Source: DMER64 sp964600385
Lineage (GTDB): Bacteria; Bacteroidota; Bacteroidia; Bacteroidales; UBA932
DNA length: 64,000 nucleotides
Assembly: GCA_964600385.1 (NCBI GenBank)
Contig: CAZRJC010000009.1
Location: 1 to 64,000, forward strand
Direction: 5' to 3'
Positions 51,668-60,057 of the stretch are shown here, one piece after another (the first letter of the stretch is position 1; every line of letters begins with the position of its first letter). Below the pieces are notes generated by a model. The model made no database searches. It worked only from the letters and a program-made list of their open reading frames with translations, and was not told the origin of the DNA. The position numbers were made by a program, and so were the translations under genes.

Positions 51668-51917
51668 ACAGACGCTCCGAGAGACCGGACTTTATGAAGG
51701 CCTCGAGGTGGTCAGGCTTAATAATGCCTGGGATACAATCATCGGACCGGCTGCGGCTAAGGAATGCCTTTCCAGATCCTTTTCAGAGGGTGTGTACAAG
51801 GTGAAAATCCGATCGGGTGTTCTCCGGTGCCAGCTCGATATGCAAAAAACTTTGCTCAAGGCCCGGCTCAATACCCAGATGGGGAAAGCCACAGTGACCG
51901 ATCTGATTTTGTATTGA
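51627..51917 (+). CDS. DUF721 (DciA-like) protein
   Basis: A 96-residue protein beginning MKRQETRTLQDVLEQTL. It has the DUF721 core WDTIIGPAAAKECLSRSF, then KVKIRSGVLRCQLDMQK. The start at 51627 is taken because the family begins here; it overlaps recF by 41 bases, as is common for recF-DUF721 pairs. DciA proteins act as loaders for the replicative helicase in many bacteria; whether this short version does so is inference. Confidence 0.83.
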   Translation: MKRQETRTLQDVLEQTLRETGLYEGLEVVRLNNAWDTIIGPAAAKECLSRSFSEGVYKVKIRSGVLRCQLDMQKTLLKARLNTQMGKATVTDLILY

Positions 51918-51918
51918 T

Positions 51919-52968
51919 ATGTACAGACAACCCGTAATACTTATAGATAAAGAGATCCCTTTCCTCGAAGGTGTTTTTGATAACCGTGCTGTCGTTCGAC
52001 TGATGAAAGGTGCCGAAATTTCTGCGGAGGAAATTTGTAATGCCGATGTCTTGATTATCAGGACGCGTACCGAGTGTGTTCCACGAACTTTGGAAGGAAG
52101 CCGGATTTCATTCATCGGCTCTGCTACCATAGGTACTGATCATATAGATACTCAATATTGTGCTTCGCACGGGATAGAAGTGGCCAATGCACCGGGGTGC
52201 AACGCAGGTGCCGTAATGCAGTATGTTTTTACGGCCTTGTCCGGCTGGTCCGAAAAAAAGAACAGAAGTCTTTCAGGCATGACACTGGGTATTGTCGGAG
52301 TGGGCAATGTGGGTAGCAGGGTGGCAACACTTGCACGTTTGCTGGGTTTCAGGGTGCTGCTCAATGACCCTCCAAGGGAAGCGGCTGAAGGTCCTCATGG
52401 TTTTTCAGATCTGCATCAGGTACTTGCTCAGTCTGATATTGTGACACTTCATGTTCCTTTGACTGCAGACACATGTGCCCTGGCCGGCGATTCTTTTTTT
52501 AGCAAAATGAAAGAAGGAGCCTGTTTCATTAATACTTCCAGAGGCGCAGTGGTGAATGAGGAGGCTTTGAGAAAGCATGCTCCGCGACTGGGAGGCGTTA
52601 TTCTGGACGTTTGGAATAATGAGCCTGTTATTGATGAACATACATTGAGCATTACCGATATTGCCACACCTCATATTGCAGGTTATTCCCTTGAAGGTAA
52701 GCGAAACGCTTCACAGACCATTGTACATGCAGTGGCACGTCATTTTGGTTGGGAAGACCTGTATGATTTCAAAATTGAATTACCTGTACCGGATTTTGTT
52801 CCTGAACACTTGTTATTAAAGGATTGTTTCCCTATATTTGTAGAAGATAGTAAGTTGCGTTGCTCTCCCAAGGACTTCGAGAGGTTGAGAAGTAACTATA
52901 CTTTCAGAAGAGAATGGACCCCTGAACAATTTAACCGGTTACCGCAATGTTTACTTCGAATGATTTGA
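51919..52968 (+). CDS. pdxB: 4-phosphoerythronate dehydrogenase
   Basis: A 349-residue D-2-hydroxyacid dehydrogenase that makes 3-hydroxy-4-phosphohydroxy-alpha-ketobutyrate in pyridoxal phosphate synthesis. Visible motifs: FIGSATIGTDHIDTQYC, NAPGCNAGAVMQYV, the NAD fold GIVGVGNVGSRVA, and HVPLTADTCALAGDS. The catalytic Arg, Glu and His lie in INTSRGAVVNEE, VILDVWNNEPVID and ATPHIAGYS. One base separates it from DUF721. Its end overlaps DUF4301 by 22 bases. Confidence 0.92.
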   Translation: MYRQPVILIDKEIPFLEGVFDNRAVVRLMKGAEISAEEICNADVLIIRTRTECVPRTLEGSRISFIGSATIGTDHIDTQYCASHGIEVANAPGCNAGAVMQYVFTALSGWSEKKNRSLSGMTLGIVGVGNVGSRVATLARLLGFRVLLNDPPREAAEGPHGFSDLHQVLAQSDIVTLHVPLTADTCALAGDSFFSKMKEGACFINTSRGAVVNEEALRKHAPRLGGVILDVWNNEPVIDEHTLSITDIATPHIAGYSLEGKRNASQTIVHAVARHFGWEDLYDFKIELPVPDFVPEHLLLKDCFPIFVEDSKLRCSPKDFERLRSNYTFRREWTPEQFNRLPQCLLRMI

Positions 52969-54407
52969 ATTATCTCAAAAAGAAGGGGATAGAGCTAAGT
53001 GTCATAGAATCTCAACTGGATGCTTTTACTAAAGGTTTTCCCTTCTTGGATGTAAATGGCCCTGCTGTACCCGGCAACGGGATAATACAATTATCACTGC
53101 AGCAGCAATATGAGTATGAACGTAGGTATAATGAATGGAAAGGTTCCCGGGTGAAGTTTGTACCTGCTTCCGGGGCTGCTTCACGTATGTTCAAGGATTT
53201 GTTCGAAGCATCTTCGCTGCTTTCCAAAAGCTGCACCGCAACGCTTTCAGGTAACGCAACCCGGTTTTTTGATAACCTCGGCAAATTTGCATTTTACGGG
53301 CCTCTTTCCCGTATGGAAGGCTTCAATCCGTCTGAGAAAAAGAAAGTTATCGATCTGTTACTTGGCTCCGAAGGATTACAATACGGATCCCTTCCAAAAG
53401 GATTGATCCTGTTCCATAATTATCCTTCCGGACCGCGAACCGCTTTTGAAGAACATTTCGTAGAATCGGCTTTTTATTGTACCGATCCCAAAGGACTCGC
53501 CAATCTTCATTTTACCGTTTCTCAGGAGCATCTGTCTCTGTTTTCAAACCTCTGGAACAGTGTAAAGGCCAGGTATCAATCCAGGTTCGGAATTACTTTC
53601 AATGTCTCATTTTCTGTACAGGATCCTGCTACAGATACCATTGCGGTGGACTTGGAGAACCAGCCATTCAGAAAGAATGACGGATCACTCCTTTTCCGTC
53701 CGGGAGGACACGGTGCTTTACTTGAGAATCTTGCTAATATGAAAGACGATATAGTCTTTATAAAGAATATTGACAATGTGGTTCCGGAACCTCTATTGTC
53801 TCCCGTAATTCATTGGAAAAAAGTGCTTGCGGGCCTGTTACTGGAATGCAGAAAAAAGATATCTGATTATCTGGCCGATCTGCAGAATGGGGCAGAACCT
53901 CTACGACTGAAAGAGATAGCTTCCTTCCTGGAAGAAAGATTCTACATTACCCATCCTCCGGTAGATCCGGACAATTACCGTTCGTATCTTTATTCCAAAC
54001 TGAACCGTCCCGTCCGTGTATGCGGAATGGTTCCGGCCGCCGGGGAACCCGGAGGAGGTCCTTTCCGTGTGACCGATAATGACGGAGCCGGATCTCTCCA
54101 GATACTGGAAAGTGTACAGTTGCAGCGTCCTTATCCCGAATCGACCCATTTCAATCCGGTAGATATTGTCTGTTCCTGCAAGGCCTACGATGGCAATTCT
54201 TATCGTTTGACTGACTTCAGGGATGACAGTACGGGTTTTATTTCTCAAAAAAGCCTGGAAGGAAGGGAACTTAAAGCTCTTGAATTGCCCGGATTATGGA
54301 ACGGGGGTATGAGCAGGTGGAATACGGTTTTTGTAGAGGTGCCTCCTGCCACTTTCAACCCGGTAAAAACAGTCACGGATTTATTGCGAAAGGAACATAA
54401 TTATTAG
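52947..54407 (+). CDS. DUF4301 family protein
   Basis: A 486-residue soluble protein of unknown function that is widespread in Bacteroidetes. The conserved N-terminal stretch VKFVPASGAASRMFKDL (about 70-86) resembles a nucleotidyltransferase glycine loop, and KGLILFHNYPSGPRTAFEEH and FRPGGHGALLENLAN are other conserved blocks. It fits a sugar-nucleotidyltransferase-like fold, but no activity is known to me. It overlaps pdxB and closes the recF operon. Confidence 0.85.
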   Translation: MFTSNDLNYLKKKGIELSVIESQLDAFTKGFPFLDVNGPAVPGNGIIQLSLQQQYEYERRYNEWKGSRVKFVPASGAASRMFKDLFEASSLLSKSCTATLSGNATRFFDNLGKFAFYGPLSRMEGFNPSEKKKVIDLLLGSEGLQYGSLPKGLILFHNYPSGPRTAFEEHFVESAFYCTDPKGLANLHFTVSQEHLSLFSNLWNSVKARYQSRFGITFNVSFSVQDPATDTIAVDLENQPFRKNDGSLLFRPGGHGALLENLANMKDDIVFIKNIDNVVPEPLLSPVIHWKKVLAGLLLECRKKISDYLADLQNGAEPLRLKEIASFLEERFYITHPPVDPDNYRSYLYSKLNRPVRVCGMVPAAGEPGGGPFRVTDNDGAGSLQILESVQLQRPYPESTHFNPVDIVCSCKAYDGNSYRLTDFRDDSTGFISQKSLEGRELKALELPGLWNGGMSRWNTVFVEVPPATFNPVKTVTDLLRKEHNY

Positions 54408-54417
54408 ACTTACAGTA

Positions 54418-54448
54418 TTTGGAAGTTAAAAAAACATTTTTAACTTTG
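54418..54448 (+). promoter_or_regulatory. Full Bacteroidetes promoter (-33 and -7) for two small membrane proteins
   Basis: TTTG at 54418-54421, 19 bases, then TAACTTTG at 54441-54448. It is the only place in the window where I find an exact -33 TTTG at this spacing from an exact -7 TAnnTTTG. The start codon of the first small gene is 45 bases downstream. Confidence 0.75.
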
Positions 54449-54493
54449 CGTTTGATATAGGAAATTTTATTCACCAATTAATAACTAATAGCC

Positions 54494-54637
54494 ATGTTAC
54501 AAACTGTTTTTGATTTTCTGGAACAACTCATCCACAACCCTGAAACTAACGGTTGGTTTGCTGTCATTCTGAGTATCCTGGGTGCAGGAATCGGTGCTCT
54601 CATCTACTTCTTGGTAGGATATCCCGACGCAGATTAA
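54494..54637 (+). CDS. Small membrane protein A (47 residues)
   Basis: An intact frame from ATG 54494 to TAA 54635-54637. It starts MLQTVFDFLEQLIHNPETNG, an amphipathic segment, followed by one transmembrane helix at about 22-41 (FAVILSILGAGIGALIYFLV) and an acidic end YPDAD. The full consensus promoter before it and the intact second gene behind it argue that it is expressed. I do not recognise a family. It could be a small subunit of a membrane complex, a membrane-stress protein or a hydrophobic toxin. Confidence 0.65.
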   Translation: MLQTVFDFLEQLIHNPETNGWFAVILSILGAGIGALIYFLVGYPDAD

Positions 54638-54647
54638 CTCAACCCAA

Positions 54648-54708
54648 GGGAGTTGCCTGAAAATCCATTAAAGAGTAAGGGGAGCCGCCGAAAATCCTTA
54701 AGAGTAGG
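54648..54708 (+). repeat. Imperfect tandem repeat between the two small genes
   Basis: Two copies of about 30 bases: 54648-54679 and 54680-54708. They share GGGAG, GCC, GAAAATCC, TTAA and GAGTA in the same order with small indels. It fills most of the 103-base gap. It may form an RNA structure or mark a duplicated leader; no function is evident. Confidence 0.6.
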
Positions 54709-54740
54709 CAAAAAATTTTTATAACCTAATTCGAATTATC

Positions 54741-54890
54741 ATGGAATTTTTTACACAAGTTTTTGCTGACATGTGGCAGAACCTTTTGAACTTTGAAAGC
54801 GGATTCATCACATTGTTCCTTGGTGCCGGTGCTATTTTGTTCAGTATTATTATTGGTCTTATCAACACCAATTGGGGTAGTCCCTCATAG
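54741..54890 (+). CDS. Small membrane protein B (49 residues)
   Basis: An intact frame from ATG 54741 to TAG 54888-54890. It starts MEFFTQVFADMWQNLLNFES, followed by one transmembrane helix at about 23-41 (ITLFLGAGAILFSIIIGLI) and the end NTNWGSPS. It shares layout with protein A: a short amphipathic start with Asn-Glu-Ser/Thr-Gly before the membrane, and a GAG motif inside it. It may be an ancient paralogue. Both are followed by a strong terminator. Confidence 0.63.
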   Translation: MEFFTQVFADMWQNLLNFESGFITLFLGAGAILFSIIIGLINTNWGSPS

Positions 54891-54913
54891 TTGCACCGCT
54901 TATTTTTAAATAT

Positions 54914-54945
54914 AAAAGCGGATATGCTGCAGCATATCCGCTTTT
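54914..54945. terminator. Perfect palindromic bidirectional terminator
   Basis: AAAAGCGGATATGCT, two-base centre GC, AGCATATCCGCTTTT: 15-base arms, perfect, with A and T ends. It lies between the small-protein unit and the convergent deoxyhypusine-synthase-like gene and can serve both. Confidence 0.93.
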
Positions 54946-54965
54946 CATTTATAGATCATGCAGGA

Positions 54966-55994
54966 TCAGAAAATTTTTGCCCAATTGGTTCTGGGCCTGT
55001 CCTGCCAGGCTTTTTGGTGGAAAACATAGCTGACTATCAGCGGTACAACGGTAGTGGCCTCGGCGTATACCATTTGTTCGTGAATGGTGCTGACCTTTCC
55101 CCAGGAAGATGCTTCCTTTAAGGTGGAACTCGAGCAGGCACCGTCCCTGACATCGGCAACCGTAATCTGAATGGCGTACTGGTGCATGGGTACTTCAAAA
55201 CCCTGGCATTCGGCACATACCACTGTATCCTGTGCGAAATTCTTAGGAACACCGCCTCCTATCATGAACAAACCGCTGGTTTTTGATTTGATCTTGATTT
55301 CTGTAAGTTCCCTGAAGTCGGCAACAGAATCTATTGTCAGATAGGGTTTGCCTTCCTTGATCCGTTCCAGCTGATGCATAACCAGACCAAAACCGGCGCT
55401 GCAATCCGAAAAAGCAGGTACAAAAATAGGAACATTGTGTTCGAAACATGTCTGAATGAGCGATTCCTTCTTTACTGCATTTTTGCTGAGCCATCTGCCA
55501 ATTTCCCAGATAAATTCGCGGGAAGAATAGGGCCGGGGTTCCAGTGCGTCTGCAATCTGTTTAATAGTGGCATCGCATTCCTGCAATTCTTCTTCATCAA
55601 TATAGGTATCGTATATCCGATCTACATAGTTACTGCGCAGCATGCCGTCATCAACGAAAGGAGTGCCTTTGTAATGCTTGTATCCCAACGCTTCAAAAAA
55701 ATCCATATCGATGATGGAGGCTCCTGTAGATACAACACAGTCTATCATATTAAAGCGTACCATATCGACGTATATCTGCATACAACCTGCAGCACTTGAA
55801 CTTCCGGCAATAGTGAGCCAGTTGGTGCAGTCTTTATTGCTCATCATCATCTGCAGAATATCTGCTGCTCTGGCAGTGTCTCTCGAGGAGAAAGACATAG
55901 AACGCATAGCGTCAATAATGGGTGTTGAGTCAATTTTCGTAATATCAACATGTTGTATTACTTCCTTCAACAATTCTTTTTTAGTGTTTGCCAT
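54966..55994 (-). CDS. Deoxyhypusine synthase-like protein
   Basis: A 342-residue member of the deoxyhypusine synthase fold, an NAD-dependent aminobutyl transferase family. Conserved blocks include TIAGSSSAAGCM, DCVVSTGASIIDMDFFEALG, IFVPAFSDCSAGFGLVMHQL, FMIGGGVPKNFAQD and EASSWGKVS, where the Lys aligns with the active-site lysine that forms the enzyme-butyl intermediate. Bacteria have no eIF5A, so the bacterial homologues act on other substrates, such as homospermidine or spermidine formation. The divergent lysA gene is the only neighbour in amine metabolism. Assignment to the fold is good, substrate unknown. Confidence 0.85.
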   Translation of the reverse strand: MANTKKELLKEVIQHVDITKIDSTPIIDAMRSMSFSSRDTARAADILQMMMSNKDCTNWLTIAGSSSAAGCMQIYVDMVRFNMIDCVVSTGASIIDMDFFEALGYKHYKGTPFVDDGMLRSNYVDRIYDTYIDEEELQECDATIKQIADALEPRPYSSREFIWEIGRWLSKNAVKKESLIQTCFEHNVPIFVPAFSDCSAGFGLVMHQLERIKEGKPYLTIDSVADFRELTEIKIKSKTSGLFMIGGGVPKNFAQDTVVCAECQGFEVPMHQYAIQITVADVRDGACSSSTLKEASSWGKVSTIHEQMVYAEATTVVPLIVSYVFHQKAWQDRPRTNWAKIF

Positions 55995-56020
55995 AGATAT
56001 ATTCTCTTGAAATAACTTGG

Positions 56021-56028
56021 CAAAGGTA
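56021..56028 (-). promoter_or_regulatory. -7 promoter box for the deoxyhypusine-synthase-like gene
   Basis: The minus strand reads TACCTTTG, fitting TAnnTTTG, 26 bases upstream of the ATG at 55994. Confidence 0.6.
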
Positions 56029-56056
56029 AATGATTAATTCTGATTTAAAAAAATGT

Positions 56057-56064
56057 TACTTTTG
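56057..56064 (+). promoter_or_regulatory. -7 promoter box for the lysA to ferredoxin operon
   Basis: TACTTTTG fits TAnnTTTG, 25 bases before the lysA ATG at 56090. It may drive six overlapping or nearly overlapping genes up to 62509. Confidence 0.6.
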
Positions 56065-56089
56065 CGTGATATTTTAATTTTCAGTAATT

Positions 56090-57244
56090 ATGCGACTGCC
56101 CCGTTTTGTTAATGCATTTGAGCGCCTCGAGACGCCATTATACTTTTATGATCTCGATATTTTGGATCAGACATTGCGTCTCTATACAAAAATCCTGAGG
56201 GAATACGGTTACACAGCTCATTATGCAATGAAAGCCAATGCAAATCCACGAATACTTGAAATCATTCAACGTACGGGACTGGGAGCAGATTGTGTAAGTG
56301 GTAACGAAGTCCAATTGGCTTTGGACATGGGTTTTGATCCGCAGGAAATTGTATATGCCGGGGTAGGCAAATCAGATAAAGAGATCCGTACTGCTTTACA
56401 GGGCGGAATTTTTAGTTTTAATTGCGAGTCTGTTCCCGAGATAAAAATCATAAATGACCTGGCTGCTCAAATGGGCAAGACAGCTCCTGTCTCACTCAGA
56501 CTGAATCCCAACATCGACGCACATACCAATAAACATATTAATACCGGACGTTCCAAAGATAAATTCGGGATAAGCGAATGGATGTTAAATGATGTGCTGG
56601 AAGTCTTTAAAAGTTGTCAGAACATTAAATTAAAGGGAATACACTTTCATGTGGGTTCACAAGTGTCCGACATGAATGTTTTTATGAATCTGTGCAAGAA
56701 AATAAATGATTTCCAGGTATGGTTCGAGCAAAAAGACATAAAACTTGAACATATCAATCTTGGTGGAGGGCTTGCTGTTGATTATGAGAATCCGCTGGAA
56801 AATTTATATAGTCCGTTCGAAACCTATTTTGAATTAATTAATAAAAACCTTGAAGTCAGGAAAGGTCAAAAAGTACATTTTGAGCCCGGCCGTTCGCTTG
56901 TGGCGCAGTGCGGATTCCTTATATCGAGGGTATTGTATGTCAAGATAGGAAAAGGCAAGAAATTCGTGATACTCGATGCGGGAATGAATGACCTCGTGAG
57001 ACCCGCCTTATATGGCGCCAAGCATACAATACTGAATGTCTCATCTACCGGTGCACCGGTTGTATATGATATAGTAGGCCCGGTTTGTGAATCGTCGGAT
57101 ACCTTTGCAAGATCAGTTACCCTGCCGGAAACCCGCAGGGGTAACCTTATTGCCATATGCTCGGCCGGAGCTTACGGCCAGACAATGGCCATGCGTTACA
57201 ACCAAAGGGATCTTGCTCAGGCTTACTATTCAACTGACCTGTAA
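56090..57244 (+). CDS. lysA: Diaminopimelate decarboxylase
   Basis: A 384-residue fold-type III PLP enzyme that makes lysine from meso-diaminopimelate. The PLP Lys is in HYAMKANAN (about 47), and HFHVGSQ, NLGGGLAVDY, EPGRSLVAQCG and CESSDTFAR carry the PLP phosphate and active-site Cys residues, matching LysA rather than arginine or ornithine decarboxylase. It is the first gene of a dense operon. Confidence 0.93.
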   Translation: MRLPRFVNAFERLETPLYFYDLDILDQTLRLYTKILREYGYTAHYAMKANANPRILEIIQRTGLGADCVSGNEVQLALDMGFDPQEIVYAGVGKSDKEIRTALQGGIFSFNCESVPEIKIINDLAAQMGKTAPVSLRLNPNIDAHTNKHINTGRSKDKFGISEWMLNDVLEVFKSCQNIKLKGIHFHVGSQVSDMNVFMNLCKKINDFQVWFEQKDIKLEHINLGGGLAVDYENPLENLYSPFETYFELINKNLEVRKGQKVHFEPGRSLVAQCGFLISRVLYVKIGKGKKFVILDAGMNDLVRPALYGAKHTILNVSSTGAPVVYDIVGPVCESSDTFARSVTLPETRRGNLIAICSAGAYGQTMAMRYNQRDLAQAYYSTDL

Positions 57245-57247
57245 AAT

Positions 57248-57865
57248 ATGTTCATTAAGATCTATCCCCAGAATCCGCAGGAACGTCTTGTTATTCAGGC
57301 GGTTAATACATTGCGGCAGGGTGGGATAGCGATCTATCCGACAGACAGTGTTTATGGTATGGGATGTTCCATTGAACATCTTAACCGGGTAAGCGATATT
57401 GAAAGGATCAAGGGTTATTATACACCTTCTTCATCACTCTCTTTTCTTTGTTACGATCTTTCTCAACTTTCTTCATATTGTAAGCCTATCGGAAACAGTG
57501 TATTCCGTTTAATGAAGAAAAACCTTCCGGGGCCTTTTACCTTCTTGCTGGAAGCCAACAGTCAGGTACCGAAATTATTTAAGGGGAAAAAGAAAAAAGT
57601 GGGTATCAGGGTGCCTGATAATCCCATATTGCAGTTGATTCTAAGAGAGTTAAATGGTCCTATTATTTCCACGTCTTTACCATGGGACGATCAGGAACCC
57701 GAATACTCCTATGAACCTGAGTTTATTAAAGAACGTTTCGATAACTTTGTAGATATTATTATAGACGGGGGGACGGGCGGAACGGTGCCGTCTGCCATAA
57801 TTGATTGTACCGGAAGCGAACCGGAAGTGATAAGGGAAGGTCCGCTGCCATTAATTGTAAATTAG
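57248..57865 (+). CDS. Sua5/YciO/YrdC family protein
   Basis: A 205-residue protein of the family that includes the threonylcarbamoyl-AMP synthases TsaC/Sua5. The conserved start GGIAIYPTDSVYGMGC, NLPGPFTFLLEA and KKVGIRVPDNPILQ, PIISTSLPW and the end TVPSAIIDCTG are visible. The variant residues are closer to YciO, whose activity is weaker or different. It may have a role in t6A tRNA modification. It starts 3 bases after lysA. Confidence 0.85.
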   Translation: MFIKIYPQNPQERLVIQAVNTLRQGGIAIYPTDSVYGMGCSIEHLNRVSDIERIKGYYTPSSSLSFLCYDLSQLSSYCKPIGNSVFRLMKKNLPGPFTFLLEANSQVPKLFKGKKKKVGIRVPDNPILQLILRELNGPIISTSLPWDDQEPEYSYEPEFIKERFDNFVDIIIDGGTGGTVPSAIIDCTGSEPEVIREGPLPLIVN

Positions 57866-57871
57866 TTCCAA

Positions 57872-59170
57872 ATGTTTGAAAATTTAACCGACAGACTTGA
57901 GCGCTCATTTAAGTTGCTCAAAGGGGAAGGAAAGATCACCGAAATAAATGTTGCGGAGACACTGAAGGACATCCGTAAGGCCCTGCTCGACGCCGACGTG
58001 AGTTATAAAGTGGCCAAAACTTTTTGTGACGAAGTAAAACAGGCTGCTTTAGGTCAGGATGTGCTTTCATCGGTCCGGCCCGGTCAAATGATGACCAAAA
58101 TCGTACACGATCATTTAGTGCAGCTGATGGGCGGCGATGCGGCCGGTATAAACATTAAAGGGAATCCGGGTATTGTATTGATAGCCGGTTTGCAGGGCTC
58201 GGGAAAAACCACGTTTTCAGGAAAACTTGCCCTTCACATAAAAAGCAAGCGCGGCATCAGACCTCTTCTGGTAGCAGGCGACGTATATCGTCCTGCAGCT
58301 ATGGAACAACTGCGTGTTCTCGGCCAGCAGATTGGTGTGGACGTGCATATAGAAGAAACAAACAGCAACCCGGTGAAAATTGCTGTGAATGCCATTGAGA
58401 GAGCCAAAAAGGAAGGTTACGGTGTAGTCATAATAGATACAGCAGGACGTTTGGCTATTGATGAGGCAATGATGACCGAGATAACCGCCATAAAAAAAGC
58501 GGTCAAACCCACCGAAACGCTTTTTGTTGTTGACTCCATGACCGGTCAGGATGCAGTGGACACTGCCCGTACTTTCCATGAACGTCTGCAGTACGACGGA
58601 GTAGTCCTTACCAAACTCGATGGGGATACCCGTGGAGGAGCTGCTCTTTCTATCCGTGCGGTAGTAAGTAAACCCATCAAATTTGTAAGTATAGGTGAAA
58701 AAATGGATGCGCTGGATATTTTTTATCCTTCGCGTATCGCCGACCGAATACTTGGAATGGGTGATATCGTAACTCTGGTTGAGAAGGCCCAGGAACAATT
58801 CGACGAGGAAGAGGCAAAAAAATTAAGAAAGAAACTGGCTCAGGACCGTTTCAACTTTGACGATTTTCTAAAGCAAATACAGCAGGTGAAAAAAATGGGA
58901 AATATCAAGGATCTGGCATCTATGATACCCGGAATGTCAAAAGCTGTTAAGGACATGGATTTTGATAACGACTCATTCAAAGGCATTGAGGCCATCATCG
59001 GATCCATGACTCCGGAAGAAAGAGATAATCCTTCCGTTATCAACGGGAGTCGTCGCAAACGCATTGCTATGGGAAGCGGCACTTCCATCACAGAAGTGAA
59101 CCGGCTTATCAAACAATTTGACGATACACGAAAAATGATGAAGAATATTCGCGGAGGAATAAAAAAATGA
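57872..59170 (+). CDS. ffh: Signal recognition particle protein Ffh
   Basis: A 432-residue SRP GTPase that targets ribosomes with membrane proteins to FtsY. The N domain is followed by the G domain with GLQGSGKTTFSGKLA, DTAGRLAIDE and TKLDGDTRGGAALS. The Met-rich M domain (about 325-425) contains MIPGMSKAVKDM, SMTPEERDNPSVINGSRRKR and IAMGSGTSITEVNRLIKQF, the RNA-binding part. It overlaps folD by ATGA. Confidence 0.96.
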   Translation: MFENLTDRLERSFKLLKGEGKITEINVAETLKDIRKALLDADVSYKVAKTFCDEVKQAALGQDVLSSVRPGQMMTKIVHDHLVQLMGGDAAGINIKGNPGIVLIAGLQGSGKTTFSGKLALHIKSKRGIRPLLVAGDVYRPAAMEQLRVLGQQIGVDVHIEETNSNPVKIAVNAIERAKKEGYGVVIIDTAGRLAIDEAMMTEITAIKKAVKPTETLFVVDSMTGQDAVDTARTFHERLQYDGVVLTKLDGDTRGGAALSIRAVVSKPIKFVSIGEKMDALDIFYPSRIADRILGMGDIVTLVEKAQEQFDEEEAKKLRKKLAQDRFNFDDFLKQIQQVKKMGNIKDLASMIPGMSKAVKDMDFDNDSFKGIEAIIGSMTPEERDNPSVINGSRRKRIAMGSGTSITEVNRLIKQFDDTRKMMKNIRGGIKK

Positions 59171-60057
59171 AGCTAATTGACGGAAAACATGTTTCGGAAG
59201 AACTCAAAAAAGAGATTGCATTGCAGGTTGCGGAATGGATAAAAGAATCCGGCAACAGACCCCATCTGGCAGCTATCCTTGTGGGAACAGACGGTGCAAG
59301 TCAAACCTATGTGAACAATAAGGAGAAAGATTGCCACGAAGTTGGAATCGATTCTTCTGTATACCGGCTTCCTGAATCAATCAGTCAGGAAGAGTTGCTG
59401 GAATGTATTAAGGTGATTAATGAAGACCCGGGTATAGATGGACTGATTGTACAAATGCCTTTACCGTCTCATATAGATGAACAGGTTGTCATACAGGCCA
59501 TAGATCCTTCAAAGGATGTGGACGGATTTCATCCGGTGAACGTAGGCCGCATGGTCCTTGGTTTACCGACTTTTCTTTCGGCAACGCCTGCAGGTATCCT
59601 CGACCTTCTTAAGTTTTATGGTATTTCCACAAAAGGAAAAGAGTGTGTGATAATTGGACGAAGCAATATTGTAGGCAGACCTTTGGCTAATCTGCTTTCA
59701 AGCAAAGGCGATCCGGGCGATTGTACTGTTACTTTGTGCCACAGCCGTACTGTGGACCTCAAGACCGTTTGCCTCAGGGCGGATATTATTGTTACGGCTC
59801 TTGGGGTTCCAGGTTTTCTGAAAGCCGATATGGTAAAAGACGGTGCTGTTGTCATTGATGTCGGCATAACCAGGGTTCCTGCTTCCAATACCAAATCGGG
59901 ATTCCGTTTGGCAGGAGATGTGGATTTTGAAGGGGTTGCTCCCAAATGCAGCTATATAACGCCCGTTCCGGGAGGGGTAGGCCCCATGACACGGGTGTCT
60001 TTGTTGAAAAATACTCTTGCTGCAGCAAAAAAAAATAAAAACAAATCATCATTATGA
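59167..60057 (+). CDS. folD: Bifunctional methylene-THF dehydrogenase/cyclohydrolase
   Basis: A 296-residue enzyme of one-carbon metabolism. Active-site motifs are YVNNKEKDCHEVGI (catalytic Lys), VQMPLPSHID, the NADP loop GRSNIVGRPLANLL and the end PVPGGVGPMTRVSLL. It overlaps ffh and the DUF362 gene by ATGA at both ends. Confidence 0.95.
   Translation: MKLIDGKHVSEELKKEIALQVAEWIKESGNRPHLAAILVGTDGASQTYVNNKEKDCHEVGIDSSVYRLPESISQEELLECIKVINEDPGIDGLIVQMPLPSHIDEQVVIQAIDPSKDVDGFHPVNVGRMVLGLPTFLSATPAGILDLLKFYGISTKGKECVIIGRSNIVGRPLANLLSSKGDPGDCTVTLCHSRTVDLKTVCLRADIIVTALGVPGFLKADMVKDGAVVIDVGITRVPASNTKSGFRLAGDVDFEGVAPKCSYITPVPGGVGPMTRVSLLKNTLAAAKKNKNKSSL

Noticed and set aside
58217..58798. A 193-codon minus-strand frame inside ffh
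   Set aside because: Antisense to the G domain of Ffh; aromatic and Cys-rich shadow sequence without motif.
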